Translations under genes and position numbers: made by a program
Part shown: positions 35,949 through 44,379 of the stretch, piece after piece
Layout of the letters: each line of letters starts with the position of its first letter
How positions within the stretch are numbered: the first letter of the stretch is position 1
Notes under the pieces: generated by a model
Databases searched by the model: none
What the model saw: the letters and a program-made list of their open reading frames with translations, nothing else
Told to the model about the DNA's origin: nothing
NCBI RefSeq assembly: GCF_018069755.1
Contig: NZ_JAGQDE010000001.1
Span: 1-64,000 of the forward strand
Direction: 5' to 3'
DNA length: 64,000 nucleotides
Source: Ideonella aquatica
GTDB lineage: Bacteria > Pseudomonadota > Gammaproteobacteria > Burkholderiales > Burkholderiaceae_C

Positions 35949-36245
35949 TCACTTCTTGCGGATGGCGGTGACGACGTAGGCGCCGTCGCGCTTCTCGGCC
36001 TCGAACACCACCTGGTCGCCCACGGCCAGGCCCTGCAGCAGCGTCGCTGAGGTGGCCTTGTAGGCCATGGTCATGGCCGGCATGTCCAGGCTGGCGATGG
36101 CGTCGTGCTTGAGCGTGATGCGCATCTGTGCAGCGTCGATCTTGCGGACCTCGCCATCGGCCGCGGCTGCCAGACCGCTGGTCAAGGCCAAGCCGGCGGC
36201 GAGCACCAGGCGGGCGATGGAAGCGAGGGGGCGGGCGGTGCGCAT
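35949..36245 (-). CDS. CusF-like periplasmic copper-binding protein
   Basis: This 98-residue protein has a signal peptide (to about residue 29, ALTSGLAAAA) and a small OB-fold with the CusF metal site: His47 in LKHDAIASL and Met58/Met60 in MPAMTM. The Trp that stacks on Cu(I) in E. coli CusF is replaced by Met55. It would bind Cu(I)/Ag(I) in the periplasm, although no CusCBA pump is adjacent. AAGGAG lies 8 nt before the ATG. Confidence 0.85.
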   Translation of the reverse strand: MRTARPLASIARLVLAAGLALTSGLAAAADGEVRKIDAAQMRITLKHDAIASLDMPAMTMAYKATSATLLQGLAVGDQVVFEAEKRDGAYVVTAIRKK

Positions 36246-36334
36246 GGCAGGGTTCTCCTTGTAGGGCTTCAACGCGGGCGGTGCGGTCCGGGATGACGCA
36301 GCCGTTGGGGCCGAATGATGCCGCAGCCGGTCCC

Positions 36335-36340
36335 TACAAT
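36335..36340 (+). promoter_or_regulatory. -10 box of argB
   Basis: TACAAT, 32 nt before the argB ATG. No recognisable -35 or Shine-Dalgarno accompanies it; the leader is C-rich. Confidence 0.45.
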
Positions 36341-36372
36341 CCGGCCATCCCCCTTTCGCCCCCGTCACCGCC

Positions 36373-37281
36373 ATGACTTCGACCCCCACCCACGTCAGCG
36401 TCGACCACATCCTGCCGCGCGAGAAGGCCGAGATCCTCTCGCAGGCCCTGCCCTACATCCGCAAGTACCACGGCAAGACCCTGGTCATCAAGTACGGCGG
36501 CAACGCCATGACCGACCCCGCGCTGCAACAGGACTTCGCCGAGGACATCGTGCTGCTCAAGCTGGTCGGCATGAACCCGGTGGTGGTGCACGGCGGCGGC
36601 CCGCAGATCGACGAGGCGCTGAACCGCCTGGGCAAGAAGGGCACCTTCATCCAGGGCATGCGCGTCACCGACGAGGAGACCATGGAGGTCGTCGAGTGGG
36701 TGCTGGGCGGCGAGGTGCAGCAGGACATCGTCGGTCTGATCAACGCCGCCGGCGGCAAGGCCGTGGGCCTGACCGGCCGCGACGGCGGCCTGATCCGCGC
36801 CAAGAAGCTGAAGATGGTCGACAAGGACGACCCCAGCAAGGAACACGACGTTGGCCAGGTGGGCGACATCGACTCGATCGACCCCAGCGTCGTCAAGGCG
36901 CTGCAGGACGACGCCTTCATCCCGGTGATCAGCCCGATCGGCTTTGGCGAGCACAATGAAAGCTACAACATCAACGCCGACGTGGTGGCCGCCAAGCTGG
37001 CCACGGTGCTGAAGGCCGAGAAGCTACTGATGCTGACCAACATCACCGGCGTGCTCGACAAGAGCGGCCAGCTGCTGACCGACCTGACCGCCCGCCGCAT
37101 CGACGAGCTGTTTGCTGACGGCACCATCAGCGGCGGCATGCTGCCCAAGATCGCTGGTGCGCTGGACGCTGCCAAGAGCGGCGTCAACGCGGTGCACATC
37201 ATCGACGGCCGGGTCCCCCACGTGCTGCTGCTGGAGATCCTCACGGACCAGGCGTTCGGAACCATGATTCGAAGCCATTGA
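36373..37281 (+). CDS. argB: Acetylglutamate kinase
   Basis: ArgB phosphorylates N-acetylglutamate in arginine synthesis. This 302-residue protein has VIKYGGNAM (Lys of the phosphate site), [30 protein letters not shown] and the C-terminal [10 protein letters not shown] and GGMLPKI blocks. The long N-terminal helix ([18 protein letters not shown]) is the type found in arginine-sensitive hexameric enzymes, so feedback inhibition is likely. The HAD nucleotidase gene starts 2 nt later. Confidence 0.97.
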   Translation: MTSTPTHVSVDHILPREKAEILSQALPYIRKYHGKTLVIKYGGNAMTDPALQQDFAEDIVLLKLVGMNPVVVHGGGPQIDEALNRLGKKGTFIQGMRVTDEETMEVVEWVLGGEVQQDIVGLINAAGGKAVGLTGRDGGLIRAKKLKMVDKDDPSKEHDVGQVGDIDSIDPSVVKALQDDAFIPVISPIGFGEHNESYNINADVVAAKLATVLKAEKLLMLTNITGVLDKSGQLLTDLTARRIDELFADGTISGGMLPKIAGALDAAKSGVNAVHIIDGRVPHVLLLEILTDQAFGTMIRSH

Positions 37282-37283
37282 GC

Positions 37284-37967
37284 ATGGTCCGACGGGTCTG
37301 GCTGTTCGACCTCGACAACACGCTGCACAACGCCGGCGCGTCGGCGTTCCGCTACTTCGATGGGGCGATGAACCGCTACATCGAGGAGCATCTGCAGGTC
37401 GCGCCCGAGGAGGCCGACCGCTTGCGTGCCGACTACTGGCATCGCTACGGCTCGACGCTGCTGGGGCTGATCCGCCACCACGGCGTGCGCCCCAGCCATT
37501 TCGTGCGCCACACCCACGCCTTCCCGGGTCTGGAGCGTGAGCTGGTGGGTCATCCGCATGACCTGGCGGCGCTGCGGCACTTGACCGGGCGCAAGATCGT
37601 GCTGACCAATGCCGGTCGGGACTACGCGCTGCGCGTGCTCAAGGCGCTGCGCATGGAGGGCTTGTTCGACGAGGTGATCGGCATCGAGGAGATGCGCATG
37701 TTCGGCCACCTCCGGCCCAAGCCCGACGCCCGCCTGTTCAGGGCACTGGCGGCCCGGCTGGGGGTGCATCCATCGCGCTGCGTGCTGGTCGAGGACACGC
37801 TGCTGCATCAGCGCGCCGCCCACGCCGTGGGCATGCGCACGGTGTGGATGCAGCGCTGGCTCAAGCACCATGCGCACGGGCCGGAAGTCGGTGTTTACCT
37901 GCACCGCAGGCCGCCCTATGTGTGTGCAAGAATCAAAACGCTGCAACAGTTGCGCCGGCTGCCCTGA
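37284..37967 (+). CDS. HAD-family pyrimidine 5'-nucleotidase
   Basis: This 227-residue HAD hydrolase has motif I WLFDLDNTLHNA, motif II IVLTNAG, the motif III Lys in RPKPDARLF and motif IV VLVEDTLLH, with a helical cap between. It matches the SDT1/YjjG-like pyrimidine 5'-nucleotidase group regularly found between argB and slmA in Burkholderiales. It dephosphorylates nucleotides such as UMP or damaged analogues. Start ATG 37284 lies 2 nt after argB; its stop overlaps slmA's ATG (TGATG). Confidence 0.88.
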   Translation: MVRRVWLFDLDNTLHNAGASAFRYFDGAMNRYIEEHLQVAPEEADRLRADYWHRYGSTLLGLIRHHGVRPSHFVRHTHAFPGLERELVGHPHDLAALRHLTGRKIVLTNAGRDYALRVLKALRMEGLFDEVIGIEEMRMFGHLRPKPDARLFRALAARLGVHPSRCVLVEDTLLHQRAAHAVGMRTVWMQRWLKHHAHGPEVGVYLHRRPPYVCARIKTLQQLRRLP

Positions 37968-38620
37968 TGTCTGACCTGCCCGAATCCGCCGACCCGGTCG
38001 AGACCGAGGCACCCACCGACACGGCAGCGGCGGCGTCCGGCCGCAAGCGCCCCAAGCCGGGTGAACGCCGCGTGCAGATCCTGCAAACCCTCGCCGCCAT
38101 GCTGGAGCAGCCCGGCGCCGACCGCATCACCACCGCCGCGCTGGCCGCCCAGCTGCAGGTCAGCGAGGCCGCGCTCTACCGCCACTTCGCCAGCAAGGCG
38201 CAGATGTTCGAAGGGCTGATCGAGTTCATCGAGTCCAGCATCTTCAGCCTGATCAACCAGATCGCCGAGCGCGAGCCCGATGGCCGCGCCCAGGCGCAGC
38301 GCATCACCCAGGTGCTGCTGCAGTTCGGCGAGAAGAACCCGGGCATGACCCGTGTGATGGTGGGCGATGCGCTGGTCTTCGAGCACGAGCGCCTGACCAC
38401 GCGCATGAACCAGTTCTTCGACCGTGTCGAATCGCAGCTGCGCCAGAGCCTGCGCCAGGAGGCCCAGGCCGAGGGCTCGGCCACCCCCACGGTCGATGCC
38501 AATGGCCGCGCATCAGCGCTGACGGCCTTCATCGTCGGCCGCCTGCAGCGCTATGCCCGCTCGGGCTTCCGCCGCCTGCCCACCGAACAGCTCGACGTCG
38601 CGCTGGCCCTGCTGGCCTGA
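37967..38620 (+). CDS. slmA: Nucleoid occlusion factor SlmA
   Basis: This 217-residue TetR-fold protein has an N-terminal disordered acidic segment (about 25 residues), a basic patch RKRPKPGERR, the HTH (ITTAALAAQLQVSEAALYRHFASKAQMFEGLIEFIE) and a helical dimer domain. SlmA binds specific chromosome sites and blocks FtsZ assembly over the nucleoid. TGATG overlap with the nucleotidase gene and the argB neighbourhood support the identity. Confidence 0.93.
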   Translation: MSDLPESADPVETEAPTDTAAAASGRKRPKPGERRVQILQTLAAMLEQPGADRITTAALAAQLQVSEAALYRHFASKAQMFEGLIEFIESSIFSLINQIAEREPDGRAQAQRITQVLLQFGEKNPGMTRVMVGDALVFEHERLTTRMNQFFDRVESQLRQSLRQEAQAEGSATPTVDANGRASALTAFIVGRLQRYARSGFRRLPTEQLDVALALLA

Positions 38621-38724
38621 TGCCCCCGGGCGCCGACGGCGTCAGTCGGCCGACACAATCCTGTCAACGCCACGCCCTCCAATCGGCTCATCGGCAGCCT
38701 GCTGCCATGACCCTCGGAGGACCC

Positions 38725-40545
38725 ATGCTCACCCGTTCCCGCACCCTGGCCGCCTTGGCGCTGCTGGCCGCCGCCACCTCGGCCCTGGCCGGCCCGCCCG
38801 CCACGCTGACCGTCAAGATCCTGTCGCTCAACGACTTCCATGGTCAGCTCGAGTCCCCCGGCACCTTCCGCGCTCGGGCCACTGACCCCGCCGTGCCGGC
38901 CGGGGGAGCCGACTACCTGGCTGGCTACGTGACCGCGGCCAAGGCGGCCAACCCACACACGGTGGTGGTCTCGGCCGGCGACCTGATCGGCGCCAGCCCG
39001 TTGGTCTCGGCGCTGTTTCATGACGAGCCGACGATCGAGGTGATGAACCGCATCGGGCTGGACTTCAATGCGGTGGGCAACCACGAGTTCGATGATGGCA
39101 AGGTCGAGCTGCGTCGCATGCAGCGCGGCGGCTGCCACCCGAGCGACACCACGAACAGCTGCCGCGGTGCCGAGGTGGGCACGCCGGTGCCCTTCGAGGG
39201 CGCGCGCTTCGACTTTCTGGCGGCCAATGTGGTGCAGCGGCGCAACGGTGACACGCTGTTCCCGCCCTATGGCGTCAAGACCTTCGACGCCGGCGGCCGC
39301 CAGCTGCGCATGGCCTTCATCGGCATGACACTCAAGGACACGCCGCAGATCGTGTCGCCGTCAGGCATCAAGGGCCTGGCCTTCATGGACGAGGCGCAGA
39401 CCGTCAATGCGCTGGTGCCGCGCCTGCGTGCCGCGGGCATCGAGGCCATCGTGGTGATGATCCACCAGGGCGGCGTACAGACCGGCACCACCGCCGACAT
39501 CAATGGCTGCGAAGGTGGCTTGGAAGGCTCGCCGATCAAGCCGATCGTCGCTGCGCTCGATGGCGCCGTGGACCTGGTGCTGACCGGCCACACCCACGCC
39601 GCCTACAACTGCCAGCTGCCGCTGGCCAGCGGCCGGCTGGTGACGGTGACCAGCGCCAATGCGATCGGCCGCGTGCTGACCGACATCGATGTCACGCTGG
39701 ACCGCCGCAGCGGCGACGTCACCGCGGTGAGCGCCGTCAACAAGGTGGTGGACCGCAGCAATCCGGCGATCGTGCCGAGCGCGCAGGTGGCCGCGATCAC
39801 CAGCGCCTACAAGACCATCGCCGCACCGGTCGCCAACCAGGTGATCGGCGCCATCACCCGCGACGTGCCCAACACCAAGGACGCCGCCTGCAACATGCCG
39901 GCCGGCGATCTGGTGGCCGACGCCCAGTTGGCTGCCACCGCGCCGGCCGACCGCGGCGGCGCCCAGCTGGCGCTGATGAATCCCGGCGGCGTGCGCAGCC
40001 CCGGCTTCCTTTTCGCCGGCAGCGGCGTGGGTGAAGGCGATGGCAACGTCACCTACGGCGAGGCCTTCACCGTCCAGCCCTTCGGCAACAGCCTGGTCAC
40101 GCTGACGCTGAGCTCGCAGCAGCTCAAGGACGTTCTGGAGCAGCAGTTCCCCAACTGCTTCGGCCAGACCAGCTTTGCGCGGGTGATGCTGCCATCCCAG
40201 GGCGTTCGCTACGAATGGGACCATGCCCAGGTCTGCGGCGGCAAGGTGCGCAATCTGAGCGTGCAGTTGCCGGAGGGCACGGTGACGGTGGTGGATGCGG
40301 CGGGCACGGTGCTGGAGCCCACCCGTCCCTGGCGCGTGACGGTGAACAATTTCATGGCCGATGGCGGCGACGCCTTCACGGTGTTCAAGGGCGGCTCCAA
40401 CCGCCTGGGCGGTGGTCAGGACATCGATGCGCTGGTGAGCTACATGGCCCGCTTCAAGGCGCCGAATCCGCCCTATGACCCGGCCGCTGCCAACCTGGGC
40501 AAGCCGCGCATCGTGCGCCTGGACGCGGGCACCAGTTGCCCCTGA
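38725..40545 (+). CDS. Periplasmic 5'-nucleotidase/2',3'-cyclic phosphodiesterase-like
   Basis: This 606-residue secreted enzyme (signal about 1-22, ending TSALAGP) belongs to the UshA/CpdB group. Metal motifs run in order: LSLNDFHGQLE, SAGDLIGASP, GNHEFDDG, VMIHQGG and LTGHTHAAY; the C-terminal nucleotide-binding domain includes LMNPGGVRSPGF and YGEAFTVQPFGNSLV. Several paired Cys suggest disulfides. ATG 38725 has GGAGG 4 nt upstream and opens the signal; an upstream ATG overlapping slmA lacks one. It supplies nucleosides and phosphate from extracellular nucleotides. Confidence 0.92.
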   Translation: MLTRSRTLAALALLAAATSALAGPPATLTVKILSLNDFHGQLESPGTFRARATDPAVPAGGADYLAGYVTAAKAANPHTVVVSAGDLIGASPLVSALFHDEPTIEVMNRIGLDFNAVGNHEFDDGKVELRRMQRGGCHPSDTTNSCRGAEVGTPVPFEGARFDFLAANVVQRRNGDTLFPPYGVKTFDAGGRQLRMAFIGMTLKDTPQIVSPSGIKGLAFMDEAQTVNALVPRLRAAGIEAIVVMIHQGGVQTGTTADINGCEGGLEGSPIKPIVAALDGAVDLVLTGHTHAAYNCQLPLASGRLVTVTSANAIGRVLTDIDVTLDRRSGDVTAVSAVNKVVDRSNPAIVPSAQVAAITSAYKTIAAPVANQVIGAITRDVPNTKDAACNMPAGDLVADAQLAATAPADRGGAQLALMNPGGVRSPGFLFAGSGVGEGDGNVTYGEAFTVQPFGNSLVTLTLSSQQLKDVLEQQFPNCFGQTSFARVMLPSQGVRYEWDHAQVCGGKVRNLSVQLPEGTVTVVDAAGTVLEPTRPWRVTVNNFMADGGDAFTVFKGGSNRLGGGQDIDALVSYMARFKAPNPPYDPAAANLGKPRIVRLDAGTSCP

Positions 40546-40573
40546 GCGGGCCCTCAGCGCTGCGGCCGCCCAC

Positions 40574-40579
40574 TACACT
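40574..40579 (+). promoter_or_regulatory. -10 hexamer 6 nt before the DUF815 start
   Basis: TACACT, then GGCAGG, then ATG 40586. This predicts a leaderless mRNA for the ATPase-Nudix pair. Confidence 0.5.
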
Positions 40580-40585
40580 GGCAGG

Positions 40586-41521
40586 ATGTTCGATCCCGCC
40601 ACATTGATGGGCCTGCTGGAGCGTGCCGATGCGGTGCTTCAGCGCCTCGAAGCCGTGCTGCCGCGCCCGCTGGCCGACCCCGACTGGTCGGCCTCGATCG
40701 CGTTTCGCTACCGCAAGCGCCAGGGCGCGGGCTGGCTGGAGCCGGTGCGCCATGTCGGCCTGATCCGCCTGGACGACCTGAAAGAGGTGGACACCCAGCG
40801 CGAGCGGCTGCGCCGCAACACCGCGCAGTTCGTGGCCGGCCGGCCGGCCAACAACGTGCTGCTGACAGGCGCGCGGGGCACCGGCAAGAGCTCGCTGATC
40901 CGCGCCTGCCTGCATGAGTTCGCCGAGCGCGGCCTGCGCCTGATCGAGGTGGACAAGACCGATCTGGTGGATCTGCCCGACATTGTCGAGCGCATCGCCG
41001 GCCGGCCCGAGCGCTTCGTGATCTTCAGCGACGACCTCAGCTTTGAAGAAGGCGAGGCCGGCTACAAGGCGCTGAAGTCCATTCTCGATGGCTCGGTGGC
41101 CGCCAGCACCGAGAACGTGCTGATCTACGCCACCAGCAACCGCCGCCACCTGCTGCCCGAGCGCATGGCCGACAACCTGGCGGCGCGCCACGACGAGAAC
41201 GGCGAGCTGCATCCGGGCGAGGCGATCGAGGAAAAGATTTCGCTGTCCGAGCGCTTCGGCCTGTGGATCAGCTTTTACCCGTTCAGCCAGGACGAGTACC
41301 TGGCCATCGTGCGGCAATGGCTGGCGCACTACGGTGTGCCCGCCTCCGCCTGGGACGCCGCGCGGCCGCAGGCCCTGGTGTTTGCGCTGGAGCGCGGCTC
41401 GCGCTCGGGCCGCGTGGCGCACCAGTTCGCACGTGACTTCGCCGGCCGCGATCACGCCGATGACACCGCACCCGCGCGCAGCAGCGACACCCCGGCGCCC
41501 GACGGTCTGGACCATGTCTGA
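40586..41521 (+). CDS. DUF815-family AAA+ ATPase
   Basis: This 311-residue P-loop ATPase has Walker A in LLTGARGTGKSSLIRA (about residue 95), Walker B in FVIFSDDLSFEEGE and a sensor-like YATSNRRHLLPERM. The family is widespread and uncharacterised, predicted to be an AAA+ ATPase. It overlaps the Nudix gene by 8 nt, a pairing common in betaproteobacteria, often downstream of secA-argJ. Here those two lie 14-22 kb away, suggesting rearrangement. The last ~20 residues are disordered. Confidence 0.9.
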   Translation: MFDPATLMGLLERADAVLQRLEAVLPRPLADPDWSASIAFRYRKRQGAGWLEPVRHVGLIRLDDLKEVDTQRERLRRNTAQFVAGRPANNVLLTGARGTGKSSLIRACLHEFAERGLRLIEVDKTDLVDLPDIVERIAGRPERFVIFSDDLSFEEGEAGYKALKSILDGSVAASTENVLIYATSNRRHLLPERMADNLAARHDENGELHPGEAIEEKISLSERFGLWISFYPFSQDEYLAIVRQWLAHYGVPASAWDAARPQALVFALERGSRSGRVAHQFARDFAGRDHADDTAPARSSDTPAPDGLDHV

Positions 41522-41990
41522 GCCAGTGCACTCGGCCGACGGCGTGGCCCGCGCGCCGCGCCCCGCGGTGGAGGTGGCCGTGGGTGTGCTGGTGCGCCGT
41601 GATGCCTCGGGCCAGGAGCGGCAGTTCCTGCTGACCTCGCGTCCGCCGGGCAAGGTTTACGCCGGCTACTGGGAGTTCCCGGGCGGCAAGCTGGAGGCTG
41701 GCGAGAGCGTGCACCAGGCGCTGGCGCGTGAGTTGCACGAGGAGCTGGGCATCACCATCGGCGCCAGCCGGCGCTGGCATGAGCTGGTGATGGACTACGA
41801 GCACGCCCGCGTGCGACTGCACTTCCGCCTGGTGTCCTCGTGGAGCGGCGAGCTGCAGATGCGCGAAGGCCAGGCCATGGCCTGGGAGACCTTGCCGGTG
41901 GCCAGCGTGCCGGTGCTGCCGGGCACCATTCCGGTGCTGCGCTGGTTCGCCGACGAGTGGGGACATGCCGGTCCCACCCACGCAGGCTGA
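41514..41990 (+). CDS. Nudix hydrolase (MutT-like)
   Basis: This 158-residue protein has a complete Nudix box, [24 protein letters not shown], after WEFPGG, as in MutT-type 8-oxo-dGTP pyrophosphatases that sanitise the nucleotide pool. The N-terminal ~20 residues are extra and disordered; ATG 41514 overlaps the ATPase stop by 8 nt. [25 protein letters not shown] is typical of MutT. Substrate assignment to oxidised purine nucleotides is by family. Confidence 0.9.
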   Translation: MSEPVHSADGVARAPRPAVEVAVGVLVRRDASGQERQFLLTSRPPGKVYAGYWEFPGGKLEAGESVHQALARELHEELGITIGASRRWHELVMDYEHARVRLHFRLVSSWSGELQMREGQAMAWETLPVASVPVLPGTIPVLRWFADEWGHAGPTHAG

Positions 41991-42003
41991 GTCGGCGCTT
42001 CGT

Positions 42004-42009
42004 TACACT
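42004..42009 (+). promoter_or_regulatory. -10 hexamer 6 nt before hisI
   Basis: TACACT, then GCCCGC, then ATG 42016, with no Shine-Dalgarno; a leaderless hisI-hisE transcript is predicted. Confidence 0.5.
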
Positions 42010-42015
42010 GCCCGC

Positions 42016-42408
42016 ATGACTGACTGGCTGGACCGCGTGCGCTGGGATCGTGATGGGCTGGTGCCCGTGATCGCCCAGGAGGCTGCCACGGGCGACGTGC
42101 TGATGTTCGCGTGGATGAACCGCGAGGCGCTCTCGCGCACCGCCGCGTTGCGTCAGGCGGTCTATTTCAGCCGTTCGCGCCAGAAGCTGTGGCACAAGGG
42201 CGAGGAGTCGGGCCACTTCCAGGACGTGCACGAGATCCGCATCGACTGCGACCAGGACGTGGTGCTGCTGAAGATCACCCAGCGCGGCCATGAGCCCGGC
42301 ATCGCCTGCCACACCGGCCGCCACAGCTGCTTCTATGAACGCCTGGAGGGCGACCACTGGGTGGCGGTCGATCCGGTGCTGAAGGATCCGGAGACGATCT
42401 ACCGATGA
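42016..42408 (+). CDS. hisI: Phosphoribosyl-AMP cyclohydrolase
   Basis: HisI opens the purine ring of PR-AMP in histidine synthesis. This 130-residue protein has the signature [25 protein letters not shown], the Mg-binding [10 protein letters not shown] and the zinc site [10 protein letters not shown]. Length is normal for the single-domain enzyme. It overlaps hisE by 4 nt (ATGA). The rest of the his operon is not in the window. Confidence 0.97.
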   Translation: MTDWLDRVRWDRDGLVPVIAQEAATGDVLMFAWMNREALSRTAALRQAVYFSRSRQKLWHKGEESGHFQDVHEIRIDCDQDVVLLKITQRGHEPGIACHTGRHSCFYERLEGDHWVAVDPVLKDPETIYR

Positions 42409-42752
42409 GTGCCAACGACAGCCTGCAGCGCCTGCACGAGGTCATCCAGAGTCGCCGCCAGGGTGACCCGGACAAGAGCTATGTGGCCCGCCTGTTCCAC
42501 AAGGGCACCGACGCCATCCTGAAGAAGGTGGGCGAAGAGGCCACTGAAACCGTGATGGCGGCCAAGGACGGCGACCGCGAGAAGATCGTCTACGAGGTGG
42601 CCGACCTGTGGTTCCACTCGATGATCGCGCTGGCCCACTTCGACCTGTCGCCGGCCGATGTGCTGCGCGAACTGGAGCGCCGCGAGGGCCTGTCCGGCCT
42701 GGAAGAGTTTGCTGCCCGCAAGGCCCAGGCGCGCGAGCGCCAGGGCGATTGA
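42405..42752 (+). CDS. hisE: Phosphoribosyl-ATP pyrophosphatase
   Basis: HisE hydrolyses PR-ATP to PR-AMP, the step before HisI. This 115-residue all-alpha protein has the MazG-like metal site in [35 protein letters not shown]. It overlaps hisI by 4 nt, and a DUF4870 gene follows 19 nt later. Cytoplasmic. Confidence 0.96.
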   Translation: MSANDSLQRLHEVIQSRRQGDPDKSYVARLFHKGTDAILKKVGEEATETVMAAKDGDREKIVYEVADLWFHSMIALAHFDLSPADVLRELERREGLSGLEEFAARKAQARERQGD

Positions 42753-42771
42753 CCCCCCGCTGGAGGACCCG

Positions 42772-43158
42772 ATGAGCGACACCGACGCCGTGGTACTGGA
42801 TGCTGAGCGCGAGGCCTCGCTGCGCAGCGTCAGCCAGATCAGCTACCTGTTGCACGCCGTGGTGGCGGTGGGGGCCGTGATCCCCAGCTTCCAGCCTGGC
42901 GTGGCGCTGCTGGTGGTGGCCTTCATCATCGACATGGTCAAGCGCGGCGACGCGGCAGGCAGCTGGCAGGAAAGCCACTTTGCCTGGCGCATCCGCAGCG
43001 TGGTCTGGGCCGGCTTGTTGTACCTGGTCACGGCGCCGCTGTGGGTGCTGCTGATCGTGCCGGGCTGGATCGCCTGGTTCGGCATCTCGCTGTGGTTTCT
43101 CTACCGTGTGGTGCGCGGCTGGTCGGCGCTGAACGACCGCCGGCCGATGCCGCGCTGA
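42772..43158 (+). CDS. DUF4870-family membrane protein
   Basis: This 128-residue protein has three to four hydrophobic helices, with QISYLLHAVVAVGAVIPSFQPGV and IVPGWIAWFGISLWFLYRVVRGW near the ends, fitting DUF4870/Tic20-like small membrane proteins. The role is unknown. GGAGG lies before ATG 42772. It is embedded in the conserved order hisI-hisE-DUF4870-HIT-tatABC of this bacterial group. Confidence 0.82.
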   Translation: MSDTDAVVLDAEREASLRSVSQISYLLHAVVAVGAVIPSFQPGVALLVVAFIIDMVKRGDAAGSWQESHFAWRIRSVVWAGLLYLVTAPLWVLLIVPGWIAWFGISLWFLYRVVRGWSALNDRRPMPR

Positions 43159-43182
43159 ACTTTTTGGACGACGTCGCATCCC

Positions 43183-43530
43183 ATGAGTGCTGATCCGAAC
43201 TGCATTTTCTGCAAGATCGTCGCGGGCCAAATCCCCGCGAAAAAGGTTCACGAGGACGACCTGGTGGTCGCCTTCCACGACATCGCGCCCTGGGCACCGG
43301 TGCATGTGCTGATCATTCCGAAGCGTCACATCGCGTCGATGACCGAGGTGACCGAGGCTGATGCGGCGCTGCTGGGCCACATGAATGTGCTGGCGCCGCG
43401 CCTGATGGCTCAGCTGGGCGTGACCGACGGTTTCCGCCAGGTCATCAACACCGGTCGCGACGGCGGGCAGGAGGTGTTCCTCCTGCACATGCACGTGATG
43501 GGCGGTCCGCGGCCCTGGGCCAAAGGCTGA
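43183..43530 (+). CDS. Histidine-triad (HIT/HinT) protein with altered triad
   Basis: This 115-residue HIT hydrolase has CIFCKIVAGQIPAKKVHEDD, a zinc-like Cys pair, and WAPVHVLIIPKRHI. The triad normally reads H-x-H-x-H; here it is Leu100-Leu-His102-Met-His104, so the first His is lost while the nucleophile position (His102) remains. HinT proteins hydrolyse AMP-lysine-type phosphoramidates. The Leu is a clear CTC codon. A changed or weakened activity is possible. It lies between DUF4870 and tatA. Confidence 0.9.
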   Translation: MSADPNCIFCKIVAGQIPAKKVHEDDLVVAFHDIAPWAPVHVLIIPKRHIASMTEVTEADAALLGHMNVLAPRLMAQLGVTDGFRQVINTGRDGGQEVFLLHMHVMGGPRPWAKG

Positions 43531-43589
43531 CCCGGCGGGTGGGCATGGCCCGGCCCTAGAATCCAGGCTTCGACTTAGGAGAACATGAC

Positions 43590-43826
43590 ATGGGATCGTT
43601 CAGCATCTGGCATTGGCTGATCGTGCTGCTCATCGTGGTGATGGTGTTTGGCACCAAGAAACTGAAGAACATGGGCTCCGACCTGGGTTCAGCGGTCAAG
43701 GGCTTCAAGGACGGCATGAAGGGCGCCGCCGAGGGCGACCAGCAGCCGGTGCCGCCGGCGCAGCAGGTGGCCGCGCCGAAGACCGACGCCAACACCGTGG
43801 ACGTCGAGACCAAGACCCGCTCCTGA
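43590..43826 (+). CDS. tatA: Twin-arginine translocase subunit TatA
   Basis: TatA forms the size-variable pore of the Tat pathway. The 78-residue protein has an N-terminal helix ([17 protein letters not shown]), the hinge [24 protein letters not shown] and a polar tail. AGGAG lies upstream of ATG 43590, and TAGAAT at 43556-43561 may be its -10. tatB follows after 25 nt. Confidence 0.96.
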   Translation: MGSFSIWHWLIVLLIVVMVFGTKKLKNMGSDLGSAVKGFKDGMKGAAEGDQQPVPPAQQVAAPKTDANTVDVETKTRS

Positions 43827-43851
43827 ACCCGCTTCCGCTGGTAGCGCGCGC

Positions 43852-44331
43852 ATGATCGATTTCGGTTTCGACAAGCTGGCCCTGATCGGCGCTGTGGCGC
43901 TGATCGTCATCGGCCCCGAGAAACTGCCGCGCGTGGCCCGCACCGTGGGCCACATGGTGGGCAAGGCGCAGCGCTATGTGGCCGACGTCAAGGCCGAGGT
44001 GAACCGCTCGATCGAGCTGGAGGAGCTTCAGAAAATGAAGTCCCAGTTCGAGACCGCGGCGCGCGACGTCGAGCAGACGGTGCGCACCGAGGTCAATGAC
44101 GCCGCCAGCAGCTTCGAGTCCAACTGGAGCGAGGTCACCGCCGGGCTCTCCGGGCCCGCCGGGGATGGCCATCCCCTGACCGAACCGCCGCTGAGCTACC
44201 AGCCGGTGCGCAAGAACTGGCGCGTCAAGCGTGGCGCCACGCCGCAGTGGTACAAGCAGCGCGCCGGCGTGCGCACCCATGTGCAGTCGGGCGCCGCCCG
44301 CGTGCGGCGCTTCCGCCCGCGCGCCGGCTGA
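43852..44331 (+). CDS. tatB: Twin-arginine translocase subunit TatB
   Basis: TatB, with TatC, recognises twin-arginine signals. The 159-residue protein has the short membrane helix ([26 protein letters not shown]), the amphipathic helix [23 protein letters not shown] and a charged coiled region. The C-terminal ~45 residues ([19 protein letters not shown]) are basic and typical of Burkholderiales TatB. Confidence 0.95.
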   Translation: MIDFGFDKLALIGAVALIVIGPEKLPRVARTVGHMVGKAQRYVADVKAEVNRSIELEELQKMKSQFETAARDVEQTVRTEVNDAASSFESNWSEVTAGLSGPAGDGHPLTEPPLSYQPVRKNWRVKRGATPQWYKQRAGVRTHVQSGAARVRRFRPRAG

Positions 44332-44379
44332 CCGCGCCCTGAATCCCCCTTTGTGCCCGACCGCGGGCCCCTGACCCGC

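Noticed and set aside
36246..36372. Riboswitch or attenuator before argB
   Set aside because: No conserved riboswitch core, leader peptide or terminator/antiterminator pair could be seen.
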